From positions 30,826 through 94,825 of the forward strand of contig NZ_JALXPE010000003.1 in the NCBI RefSeq assembly GCF_025143365.1: a DNA stretch of 64,000 nucleotides, read 5' to 3'. Source of the DNA: Microbacterium sp. p3-SID336. GTDB lineage: Bacteria; Actinomycetota; Actinomycetes; Actinomycetales; Microbacteriaceae. Position numbers and translations under genes: made by a program. The notes beneath the pieces are model-generated. The model did not search any database. It was not told the origin of the DNA and worked only from the letters and a program-made list of their open reading frames with translations. Shown here in pieces: positions 56,967 to 64,000 of this stretch. Numbering within the stretch: the first letter of the stretch is position 1; each line of letters starts with the position of its first letter.

Positions 56967-58276
56967 CGTCGCCGAGCGCACGGCCGCTGTGGCAGGGCCG
57001 GGCACTCGCGCTGATCGGGATCGTCCTGGTCGCGTTCTCGCTGCGCTCCGCGGTGGCCTCGCTGTCCCCGGTGCTCGACCATGTGATGGACGACTTCCCG
57101 GTGTCTCCGGTGGTGGTCGGCCTGATCGGTGCGGCACCGCCCGTGTGCTTCGCGCTGTTCGGTCTGCTCACCCCGCTGTTCGAGCGCCGGTTCGGACTGG
57201 AGCGGATGGCGGTGACCGCGATCGCGTTGATGGCGCTCGGGCTGCTGCTGCGCGGGGTCGCGGTGGATTCGACGAGCCTGCTGGGTGCCACGGCGATCGT
57301 GTTCGCGGGCGTCGGCTCGGGCAACGTGCTGCTGCCGCCGCTGGTGAAGAAGTACTTCCCCGACCGTCTCGGCGTGATGATGACGGTGTACTCGACCACG
57401 ATGGCGGTGTCGACGTTCCTGCCACCGCTGGTCGCCGTGCCGGTCGCTGACACGTTCGGCTGGCGCCTGTCGCTGGGGATGTGGGGCGTGATGGCGGCTC
57501 TCGCGCTCGTGCCCTGGGTCACCCTGCTGCTGCGACACCGCACGGGGTCGTCGGAGCCGGTGCCCGCCGAGCTGCTCGTCCCCGACCCGACGGACGGAGT
57601 GGACGACGTCCGCGACGCCGTGGCCGCCTCGACGGGCCCGATCACCACGGTGCCGGCCAATCCGCGCGCATTCTCGCGCCTGTGGCGGCTGCCGCTCGCG
57701 TGGGCGCTGGCGCTTGTGTTCGGCACCTCGTCGACCATGGCCTACGTCTCGTTCGCGTGGATGCCCACGATGCTGGTCGACATCGGCGGTGTGAGCCCGG
57801 CGACCGCCGGATTCCTGCTCTCGCTGTTCGCGCTGATCGGCCTCCCGTGCTCGATGCTCGTGCCGATCCTGGTGGTGCGCTTCCAGGCGACCCGCCCCCT
57901 GTTCCTCGTCGCGGTCGGCGCCGGTCTCGTCGGACTGCTCGGCCTGCTGCTGGCGCCGACGGTCGCGCTGCCGCTGTGGGTGAGCATCTTCGGCCTGACG
58001 GCGATCATGTTCCCGCTGAGCCTCGTGCTGCTGAGCATCCGCGCCCGCACGCCGGAGAGCGCGGTGGCGCTGAGCGGGTTCGTGCAGAGCATCGGCTACG
58101 CCATCGCCGCGGTCTTCCCGCTGCTGGTCGGACTGCTGCACGACACGACCGGCGGGTGGAAGGTCCCGTTGATCGTGGTCGGGGCGGTGCTGGTGGCGTC
58201 GATCCCCGCGGGCATCGTCGCGGGGCGCCGTCGCACGATCGAGGACGAGTGGGAGCGGCGGCACGGCTCGTGGTGA
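56963..58276 (+). CDS. MFS transporter, CynX/NimT family
   Basis: 437-residue major facilitator with 12 predicted membrane segments, of the CynX/NimT (cyanate, 2-nitroimidazole) group. Recognisable are LIGIVLVAFSLRSAVASLSP near residue 15 (family-typical RxAV motif in TM1), FGLLTPLFERRFGLERM (motif A equivalent) and a long central cytoplasmic loop rich in Asp/Pro between TM6 and TM7. Translational coupling to purF is notable and suggests co-expression with purine synthesis, perhaps as a purine or analogue exporter; this is inference. Confidence 0.88.
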   Translation: MTSPSARPLWQGRALALIGIVLVAFSLRSAVASLSPVLDHVMDDFPVSPVVVGLIGAAPPVCFALFGLLTPLFERRFGLERMAVTAIALMALGLLLRGVAVDSTSLLGATAIVFAGVGSGNVLLPPLVKKYFPDRLGVMMTVYSTTMAVSTFLPPLVAVPVADTFGWRLSLGMWGVMAALALVPWVTLLLRHRTGSSEPVPAELLVPDPTDGVDDVRDAVAASTGPITTVPANPRAFSRLWRLPLAWALALVFGTSSTMAYVSFAWMPTMLVDIGGVSPATAGFLLSLFALIGLPCSMLVPILVVRFQATRPLFLVAVGAGLVGLLGLLLAPTVALPLWVSIFGLTAIMFPLSLVLLSIRARTPESAVALSGFVQSIGYAIAAVFPLLVGLLHDTTGGWKVPLIVVGAVLVASIPAGIVAGRRRTIEDEWERRHGSW

Positions 58277-58282
58277 GCCGGC

Positions 58283-59317
58283 TCAGTGCGCCCCGCGCGG
58301 GGGTGCCGTCGACGACCGCACGATGAGCTGCGGCTCGGTCGAGGGCATGTCGCCGACGGGGTCGCGCCCTTCGATCTGCGCGATCAGCCGCAGCGCCGCC
58401 GCGCGGCCCATAGCCTCGAAGGGCTGCCGGATCGTGGTGAGGGCGGGGGAGGCGTAGGCGGCGAGGGCGATGTCGTCGACGCTGACCACCGAGACGTCCT
58501 CCGGCACGCTGCGCCCCGCCTCGTGGAGCGCGCGGATGAGGCCGAACGCCATCTCGTCGCTGCTGACGAACACCGCGGTCGCCTCGGGGATCGCGGCGAT
58601 GGTGCGTCCCGCCCGGTAGCCGGATTCGGGGGTCCAGTCCGCGGGGATCACGGGAGGCGGCACGATGCCGCGGTCGCGGAGCGTCTGCTCCCAGGCCTCG
58701 CTGCGCTGCTCGGTCTCCGTCCAGTAGTCGTCGCCGGACACGTGCCACACCGTGGCATGGCCGAGGTCGAGCAGGTGCTCGACGGCGAGGCGGGCGATCG
58801 CGCGCTGGTCGACGGCGAGCGGCGCATCGTGTTCGAGGGACGTGCGCTCGCTGCGGGTCGCGGGGGTGCGCTCTGTGCGGGCGCGCATGGCGGGGCTGTC
58901 GAGCGCGATCGGGACGCCGAGGATGATGCCCTCCGCTCCCTGGCGCTCCAGCCGGTCGAAGGCTTCGAAGAAGGCGTCATCCGAGGCGTGGTCGGCGACG
59001 GCGGCGGTCGTCACGGTGTAGCCGTTCGCGGCGGCGGCCTGCTGGATGCCGACGCCCAGGGCCGCCGAGGAGTAGCGGTCGGTGGAGACGACGATCACCC
59101 CGAGCACGCGGGTGCGGCCGCTGGCGAGGGAGGCGGCAGCCGCATGCACCCGATAGCCGAGCTCCTCGACGGCGGCGAGCACGCGGCGGGCGGTCTCCGG
59201 GCGCACGTTGTCCTGCCCTGACATCACGCGCGAGACGGTCTGGGTGGAGACCCCGGCGAGGCGGGCGACGTCGACCTGGCTCGGGGCGCGGTCGTCTTTG
59301 GGGCGGCGGGGTGACAT
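58283..59317 (-). CDS. LacI-family regulator of the GH35 gene
   Basis: 344-residue repressor. LacI helix-turn-helix at residues 13-60 (SQVDVARLAGVSTQTVSRVM and GYRVHAAAASLASGRT), then a sugar-binding domain with FVSSDEMAFGLIRALHEAG and VDDIALAAYASPALTTIRQP. It is divergent from the beta-galactosidase gene, so galactoside control is likely. The ATG at 59317 lies 6 nt after TACCAT with no Shine-Dalgarno (leaderless). The loop around TERTPATRSERTSLEHDAPL is longer and more charged than in typical members and may be an effector-site insertion. Confidence 0.9.
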   Translation of the reverse strand: MSPRRPKDDRAPSQVDVARLAGVSTQTVSRVMSGQDNVRPETARRVLAAVEELGYRVHAAAASLASGRTRVLGVIVVSTDRYSSAALGVGIQQAAAANGYTVTTAAVADHASDDAFFEAFDRLERQGAEGIILGVPIALDSPAMRARTERTPATRSERTSLEHDAPLAVDQRAIARLAVEHLLDLGHATVWHVSGDDYWTETEQRSEAWEQTLRDRGIVPPPVIPADWTPESGYRAGRTIAAIPEATAVFVSSDEMAFGLIRALHEAGRSVPEDVSVVSVDDIALAAYASPALTTIRQPFEAMGRAAALRLIAQIEGRDPVGDMPSTEPQLIVRSSTAPPRGAH

Positions 59318-59379
59318 GCCCCAATGGTAGCGATCAAACGGCGGAATGACGCGGAGCACGACGGACGACGATGCGATAA

Positions 59380-59393
59380 TGTGAACGCAAACA
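59380..59393. promoter_or_regulatory. LacI-type operator near the GH35 start
   Basis: TGTGAACGCAAACA is an imperfect palindrome (TGT, central CG, ACA) in the 93-bp gap between the divergent LacI and GH35 genes, 17 bp before the GH35 ATG. It is the best operator candidate there. Confidence 0.5.
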
Positions 59394-59410
59394 ATTCTGT
59401 GGGGAGCGCT

Positions 59411-61300
59411 ATGCCTGACCTTCTCGCCGCAGCCGCGGACGGTTCGCCCGCCGCCGCGGCCCCGCCGGCCGTCACCCCTTCCGACGGCACGCCGGCGCTG
59501 GCCTGGCGAGCGGGCGAGATCCTGCGTCGCGGCGTCCCGCATCGGATCCTCGCCGGCTCCCTCCACTACTTCCGTGTGCATCCCGACCAGTGGGAGGACC
59601 GGCTGCGGCGCCTCGCCGCCATGGGCGCGAACACGGTGGACACCTACGTCGCCTGGAACTTCCACGAGCGCGTCGAGGGCGAGCCGCGCTTCGACGGCTG
59701 GCGGGACATCGCACGCTTCGTCCGTCTGGCGGGGGAGGTCGGGCTGGACGTGTTCCTGCGACCGAGCCCCTACATCTGCGCCGAGTGGTCGAACGGCGGG
59801 ATCCCCTTCTGGCTCTCGGGTCGCGCTGCGGCGCTGCGGACGAGCGCCCCCGACTTCCTCGCCGCCGTGGACGCCTGGTACGACGCGCTGCTCCCGCAGC
59901 TCGTGCCGCTGCAGGCGGCGTACGGCGGGCCGATCGTGGCGATCCAGATCGAGAACGAGTACGGCTCCTTCGGCAGCGACGACGCCTACCTCGCATACCT
60001 GCGGGACGGCCTGCGCGCCCGCGGCATGGTGGAGATGCTCACGACCGCCGACGGCACCACCGACGACATGATCGCGCACGGCAGCGTGCCCGGCGCCATG
60101 ACCACGTTCACGTTCGGCACCGGCGTCCCTCTCGCGGCGGCGCTGCGCCGCCCGGGGGAAGCCCTGATGTGCAGCGAGCTGTGGGGCGGGTGGTTCGACC
60201 ACTGGGGCGAGCGGCATCACGTGCGTTCGGCGGCCAGCATGGGCGGCACGGTGCGCGAGCTGCTCGACGAGGGCGGCTCGGTCAGCCTCTACATGGCGCA
60301 CGGCGGCACGAACTTCGGGTTCTGGAACGGTGCGAACCACGACGGGGTGCTGCAGCCGACGGTGACCAGCTACGACTCGGATGCGCCGATCGGCGAGGAC
60401 GGCACGCTCGGCGAGAAGTTCCACGCGGTGCGCGCGCTGTTCGCCCCGTTCCATCCGGGCGAGCTGCCGCCGGTTCCCGCCCAGCCTCGACGTCAGGCCG
60501 CGGCATCGGCCCCGCTGCGACCGACGGCGTCGCTGCTCGACCTGCTCGCGACGCTGCCGGCCGACGCGGAGTCGCCGCAGCCGCAGACGTTCGAACAGCT
60601 CGGTGCGGAGGACGGGCTCGTGGCCTACGAGGCTGCCGTCACCTTTCCGGAGGGGGCGACCCTGACGATCGACGGACTGCACGACCGCGCCGTGGTGCAC
60701 CTCGACCGACAGCGGCTCGGAGTGCTCACGCGCGACGGGGACACCTCCCTCGCGCTGCCGTCGGCCGGAGGCTCCGGACGCCTGACGATCCTGGTGGAGA
60801 GCCTGGGGCGCATCAACTACGGGCCGTACACCGGCGAGGGCAAGGGCATCATGCGCGGCGTGCTGATCGGGCGGCGCTTCGTGCACGGTTGGACCCACCG
60901 GATCGTGCCGGACAGTGCGCCGGTCGCGATCGTCGGCGCGAGCTCGGACGGCGCGGCACGCGTCGATGACGCGACCCGGCGGAATGGCGCGTCGGGTGGG
61001 AACGGCGGGGCAGTCGGGAACCACGCGGAGGGGGTGGCCGTCGCGTCCTTCGACGTGGCTGAGCCGCTGGATGCGTGGCTGGCGTTCCCCGGTGGCGGGA
61101 AGGGCTTCGTGTGGCTCAACGGCTTCCTGCTCGGGCGCTACTGGCGCGTCGGTCCGCAGGAGACGCTGTACGCCCCCGCCCCGCTCTGGCGCGTCGGGCG
61201 CAACGACGTCGTGGTGCTCGACCTCGACGGTCTGGGCTCGGCGGTGGAGATCCGCGAGACGCCGTCGTTCGGGGAGACCGAGGAGTTCATCGGCTCCTGA
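59411..61300 (+). CDS. GH35 beta-galactosidase
   Basis: 629-residue family 35 glycoside hydrolase, intracellular since no signal peptide is seen. The catalytic barrel (about residues 45-360) carries ILAGSLHYFRVHPDQWEDRL, VAWNFHE, the acid/base Glu in QIENEYGSFG (about 182) and the nucleophile Glu in CSELWGGWFDHWG (about 258). C-terminal beta domains end FVWLNGFLLGRYW, usual for the family. A Ser/Gly/Asn-rich insertion near residues 520-540 looks like a loop expansion. Regulated by the divergent LacI protein. Substrate: beta-galactosides, linkage unknown; the ABC permeases at 62-64 kb may feed it. GGGGAG precedes the ATG. Confidence 0.95.
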   Translation: MPDLLAAAADGSPAAAAPPAVTPSDGTPALAWRAGEILRRGVPHRILAGSLHYFRVHPDQWEDRLRRLAAMGANTVDTYVAWNFHERVEGEPRFDGWRDIARFVRLAGEVGLDVFLRPSPYICAEWSNGGIPFWLSGRAAALRTSAPDFLAAVDAWYDALLPQLVPLQAAYGGPIVAIQIENEYGSFGSDDAYLAYLRDGLRARGMVEMLTTADGTTDDMIAHGSVPGAMTTFTFGTGVPLAAALRRPGEALMCSELWGGWFDHWGERHHVRSAASMGGTVRELLDEGGSVSLYMAHGGTNFGFWNGANHDGVLQPTVTSYDSDAPIGEDGTLGEKFHAVRALFAPFHPGELPPVPAQPRRQAAASAPLRPTASLLDLLATLPADAESPQPQTFEQLGAEDGLVAYEAAVTFPEGATLTIDGLHDRAVVHLDRQRLGVLTRDGDTSLALPSAGGSGRLTILVESLGRINYGPYTGEGKGIMRGVLIGRRFVHGWTHRIVPDSAPVAIVGASSDGAARVDDATRRNGASGGNGGAVGNHAEGVAVASFDVAEPLDAWLAFPGGGKGFVWLNGFLLGRYWRVGPQETLYAPAPLWRVGRNDVVVLDLDGLGSAVEIRETPSFGETEEFIGS

Positions 61301-61387
61301 CGGACGCTCTCGAAGGAGCCGCCCGCGTCGCCGTGTGCGGCGCGGCTCGCGTCTGCCGTCTGCCGCGGGCATACTGGCACGTCGCAA

Positions 61388-61401
61388 GGTAACGTGTTAC
61401 C
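61388..61401. promoter_or_regulatory. GGTAAC-GTTACC inverted repeat
   Basis: GGTAACGTGTTACC has two 6-bp arms around GT and stands out in AT content. It lies between the GH35 stop and the first small membrane protein gene. It could be an operator for that gene; no regulator is identified. Confidence 0.4.
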
Positions 61402-61484
61402 CGATGGTAGCATCGGATTCGCGTCCGTCGCCCTCCGTCGACGGACGCTCCTTTCTGTCCGCGCCCCTCCTCGAACGGTTCCCC

Positions 61485-61745
61485 ATGCCCGCGAAGACGT
61501 CACTCGACCGAACCCTCAGCATCTCGTGCGTCGTGATCGGCGCCGTCGCCGTCTTCTGCGGTTTCGCACTGTTCCCGCCCCTCATCGGCATCATCGTGGG
61601 CTTGCGTGCACGGCAGCGAGAACCCGAGGGGGAGGACATCGCCGCCTGGGGCATCGGCCTCAACATCGCCGTGCTGCTCGGGTGGCTCGTGACCCTCGCC
61701 GTTCTCGTGATGACCGGCACGCTCGCCCAACTACTGCGTCCGTAG
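61485..61745 (+). CDS. Small two-helix membrane protein (DUF4190-like), copy 1
   Basis: 86-residue membrane protein with two hydrophobic helices (ISCVVIGAVAVFCGFALFPP and IGLNIAVLLGWLVTLAVLVM) joined by a charged loop GLRARQREPEGEDIAAWGIG. The loop/helix pattern matches DUF4190-type proteins and the neighbouring copy 2. Start uncertain: 61485 gives a length similar to the paralogue, while an ATG at 61404 beside the inverted repeat would add 27 residues. Neither has a ribosome site. Function unknown. Confidence 0.65.
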   Translation: MPAKTSLDRTLSISCVVIGAVAVFCGFALFPPLIGIIVGLRARQREPEGEDIAAWGIGLNIAVLLGWLVTLAVLVMTGTLAQLLRP

Positions 61746-61839
61746 GTCCGACCGGAGCGCAGAGCCGCTCGCGGTCGGGCCGCGGATCCACCGACGATCG
61801 TCGAAGAACGGCGTCGTCACCTAATGAATGGAGAGATTC

Positions 61840-62115
61840 ATGTACGAAGCATCACCTCAAGCGGCCGTGCCCCAGCCACGCACGATGAGCACGACTTCCT
61901 TCGCGTTGGGGATCGTGTCGGTCCTCTGCGGCTTCCTCTTCGTCGTACCCATCCTCGGGCTGATCTTCGGGATCATCGGCAAACGACGCGAACCGGCCGG
62001 CACCACGCTCGCGGTCTGGGGCATCGTCCTCAACGCGGTGGTCCTCGTCGGCTGGATCGTGCTTCTCATCCTGCTCATCGTGACGGGAGCCTTCACAGTG
62101 ATCTTCCGCCAGTAG
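61840..62115 (+). CDS. Small two-helix membrane protein (DUF4190-like), copy 2
   Basis: 91-residue paralogue of the preceding protein: a Pro/Ala-rich N-terminus (YEASPQAAVPQPRTM), helix 1 (FALGIVSVLCGFLFVVPILG), the loop GIIGKRREPAGTTLAVWGIV aligned with the QREPEGEDIAAWGIG loop of copy 1, and helix 2 ending in VTGAFTVIFRQ. GGAGAG at 61830 supports the ATG at 61840. The pair arose by tandem duplication and has diverged strongly. Convergent with the ABC permease gene. Confidence 0.75.
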   Translation: MYEASPQAAVPQPRTMSTTSFALGIVSVLCGFLFVVPILGLIFGIIGKRREPAGTTLAVWGIVLNAVVLVGWIVLLILLIVTGAFTVIFRQ

Positions 62116-62142
62116 TGGTCCCGACCGCGGGTGTCGCGTGAA

Positions 62143-63063
62143 TCAGCCTTTCACGGCACCCGCGGCCAGGCCCGAGCGCCAGTACTTCTGCAGCGTGAAG
62201 AACAGCACGACCAGGGGGATCACCCCGAGCAGTGCCCCGAGCATCACGGCCCCCTTGTCGGGCGAGAAGTAGCTCATCATCCCGTAGAGGCCGAGCGTGA
62301 CCGGCTTGAGCTCCGGACTGGAGATCATCATGAGCGGCAGCAGGAAGTTGTTCCACGTCGCCACGAAGATGAACAGGAAGATGGTCACCATCGCCGGGCC
62401 CAGCAGCCGCAGCACGATCGTGAAGAAGATCCGTGCCTCGCCCGCGCCGTCGATCCGGGCGGCCTCCAGCAGCTCTGTCGGCACGGACGACTGCGCGTAG
62501 ACCATGCCGAGGAAGACGCCGAAGGGCGACACGGCCGAGGGGATGATGATCGCCCATACCGTGTTCGTGAGCCCGAGCGCGTGGAACTCGATGTAGAGCG
62601 GAACCGTGAGCAGGGCGACCGGCAGCAGCAGCCCCGCCATGATCACGCCGACCGCGAGCCTCTTGCCGGGGAAGGCGAACTTCGCGATCGCATACCCGGC
62701 CATCACCGCGAACAGTGTGCCGATCACGCCGGCGCTCACGGAGTAGAACAGGGAGTTGCCGACCCAGCGCCAGAACAGGCCCTGGGTCCAGCCCATGAGG
62801 CTCTCGTAGTTCGGGCCGAGGTTCGGGGAGGCGAACCAGAACCCGAAGGTCGACGTGAGGTCGGCATTGCTCTTGGTCGAGGCGACGACGAGCCAGAACA
62901 CCGGGACGAGGAAGTACAGCGCGGCGACGACCAGGGCGATGATGCCGAAGGTGCGGGCCGCAGGTCCGGGGGCGATCGAGGGCGGCGGCGCATCGGCGTC
63001 CTGACGGCGGCGGCCACGGCGGGCGGCGCGGGGCGCGACGGTCATGAGTCGGGTGGTGGTCAT
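62143..63063 (-). CDS. Sugar ABC transporter permease (MalG type)
   Basis: 306-residue permease with about six membrane segments, basic N-terminal tail (RAARRGRRRQ), FGIIALVVAALYFLVPVFWL, the EAA loop ELLEAARIDGAGEARIFFTI and the terminal KYWRSGLAAGAVKG typical of MalG-type proteins. It overlaps the upstream permease gene by 4 bp. The binding-protein gene is not in the window and should lie beyond 64000. Proximity to the GH35 enzyme suggests galactosides, without proof. Confidence 0.93.
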   Translation of the reverse strand: MTTTRLMTVAPRAARRGRRRQDADAPPPSIAPGPAARTFGIIALVVAALYFLVPVFWLVVASTKSNADLTSTFGFWFASPNLGPNYESLMGWTQGLFWRWVGNSLFYSVSAGVIGTLFAVMAGYAIAKFAFPGKRLAVGVIMAGLLLPVALLTVPLYIEFHALGLTNTVWAIIIPSAVSPFGVFLGMVYAQSSVPTELLEAARIDGAGEARIFFTIVLRLLGPAMVTIFLFIFVATWNNFLLPLMMISSPELKPVTLGLYGMMSYFSPDKGAVMLGALLGVIPLVVLFFTLQKYWRSGLAAGAVKG

Positions 63064-63989
63064 GCGTCGCCCTTCCGGCGCTGCAGCAGCGCGTACACGA
63101 TCGCGAGCGCTCCGGCGATTCCGGCCATGAGCAGGGAGTAGGCGGAGGCGGGGCCGCTGCCCGAGGGCGAGAGCTCGCCCATCATGGTGTTGTAGGTGAG
63201 CATCATCGGGGTGAAGTCCTTGCCCATCCACGAGTTCGCGGCCTCCATGATCACCGGTTCGTTGAAGAGCTGGATGGTGCCGATGATCGACAGCAGCACC
63301 GCCAGCAGCGCGGCGCCGTGCACCAGGGGCACCTTGATGCGTGTCGCGATCTGGAACCCGCTCGCGCCGTCGAGCCGCGCGGCTTCGTAGAGATCCCGCG
63401 GCACGGCCTGCAGGGCGCTGAGGAAGATGAGCATGTTGTACCCCGTGTAGGTCCACGTGGTCATGTTCGCCATCGAGAACAGGATCGTCTGCGGCGACAT
63501 GAGGTCGGTGCCCGGGGGGAGGTAGGGAAGGAACGGCGAGACCTCGGGGGTGTAGAGGTACAGCCACATCATCGCGGCGATGATGCCGGGGACGGCGTAC
63601 GGCAGGAAGAACGCGAGGCGGAAGAGGGCGGGACGCCGCACGATGAACGAGTCCAGCAGCAGGGCGAGCGCAAGGGCGGCCAGGATCATGACCGGGATCT
63701 GCAGCGCGGCGTACAGCACCACGCGCCCCATGCCCAGCCAGAACGCGCCGTCGGTCGCGGCGGCGGCGAAGTTGTCGAGCCCGACGAAGGTGTCCACCAG
63801 CTCGCCTCCGCCGTACAGTCCGCCGCCGGCAGGTACCTGGGCGAAGAACGAGGAGCGCACGGACACGACGATGGGGATCAGGAAGACGACCGCGAACAGC
63901 ACGGCGAAGGGGGCCATGAACAGCCAGCCGGTGAGTCCTTCGCGACGCACGCGCGACCGGCGCCGCGGCGGGGAGGAGGGGGGCGGCAT
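63060..63989 (-). CDS. Sugar ABC transporter permease (MalF type), start near window edge
   Basis: 309-residue (as read) permease: a basic N-terminus (PPRRRSRVRREGLTG), LFMAPFAVLFAVVFLIPIVV, and a periplasmic loop with DTFVGLDNFAAAATDGAFW. The conserved MalF EAA loop ALQAVPRDLYEAARLDGASG and a C-terminal YALLQRRKGDA follow. ATG at 63989 is used, but the frame stays open to the window end and no ribosome site is visible in the remaining 11 bp, so the true start may lie outside. Pairs with the following MalG-type permease. Confidence 0.9.
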   Translation of the reverse strand: MPPPSSPPRRRSRVRREGLTGWLFMAPFAVLFAVVFLIPIVVSVRSSFFAQVPAGGGLYGGGELVDTFVGLDNFAAAATDGAFWLGMGRVVLYAALQIPVMILAALALALLLDSFIVRRPALFRLAFFLPYAVPGIIAAMMWLYLYTPEVSPFLPYLPPGTDLMSPQTILFSMANMTTWTYTGYNMLIFLSALQAVPRDLYEAARLDGASGFQIATRIKVPLVHGAALLAVLLSIIGTIQLFNEPVIMEAANSWMGKDFTPMMLTYNTMMGELSPSGSGPASAYSLLMAGIAGALAIVYALLQRRKGDA

Positions 63990-64000
63990 CGCGACCGTCG

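Overview
The window looks like one contiguous piece of chromosome from a high-GC actinobacterium, most likely Microbacteriaceae (Microbacterium-like). The evidence is strong G/C bias at third codon positions, many GTG starts, many apparent leaderless genes (a TANNNT box 6-7 nt before the start codon), a DtxR-type iron box at a haem-uptake locus, and two copies of the cellobiose-regulator palindrome TGGGAGCGCTCCCA. No phage genes, transposase, CRISPR array, tRNA or rRNA was seen. The genus is an inference.

Layout. 1-5.9 kb: the end of a GH13 alpha-glucosidase, a short-chain dehydrogenase, a secreted six-hairpin-like protein, purS-purQ and apt. 6.0-12.2 kb: a complete cellobiose cluster (cebE-cebF-cebG-bglC and cebR) with CebR-type operators at its promoter. 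12.4-20.1 kb: a TetR regulator, then a GntR-controlled 5-oxoproline cluster consisting of an NRAMP-like transporter, PxpA, a YcsI-type hydro-lyase, a fused PxpB-PxpC, and a biotin carboxylase fused to a biotin carrier domain. 20.1-31.7 kb: a uracil/xanthine permease, vapBC, purC, a PadR-regulated drug exporter, a polar amino-acid ABC transporter whose binding protein is fused to its permease, a lipoprotein related to pyroglutamyl peptidase with Ser in place of the catalytic Cys, purD and a NUDIX hydrolase. 31.8-43.3 kb: a sterol-carrier-like protein, then a carbohydrate locus with a BtpA-family TIM barrel, a DeoR regulator, a four-gene sugar ABC importer, an FGGY kinase, an M29-type aminopeptidase and a DhaK-DhaL kinase. 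43.3-50.4 kb: an inositol-monophosphatase-family enzyme and an iron-regulated haem-uptake locus (hmuTUV plus a 1049-residue HtaA-domain surface protein). 50.5-58.3 kb: small envelope proteins, a holin-like/DUF3618 operon, a BLUF photoreceptor, purM-purF and an MFS transporter. 58.3-64 kb: a LacI regulator divergent from a GH35 beta-galactosidase, two small paralogous membrane proteins and two sugar ABC permeases running off the right edge.

How it works together. Purine synthesis and salvage genes (purSQ, apt, purC, purD, purMF) are scattered and separated by catabolic modules. Most of those modules pair an ABC importer with intracellular hydrolases or kinases and a dedicated repressor. The least familiar module is the 32.4-43.3 kb carbohydrate locus. 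Its kinases, peptidase and TIM-barrel protein do not match a pathway I can name. The 5-oxoproline cluster with a built-in biotin carboxylase is the second most interesting. Two 86-87 bp intergenic elements with near-identical terminal inverted repeats form a small dispersed repeat family.
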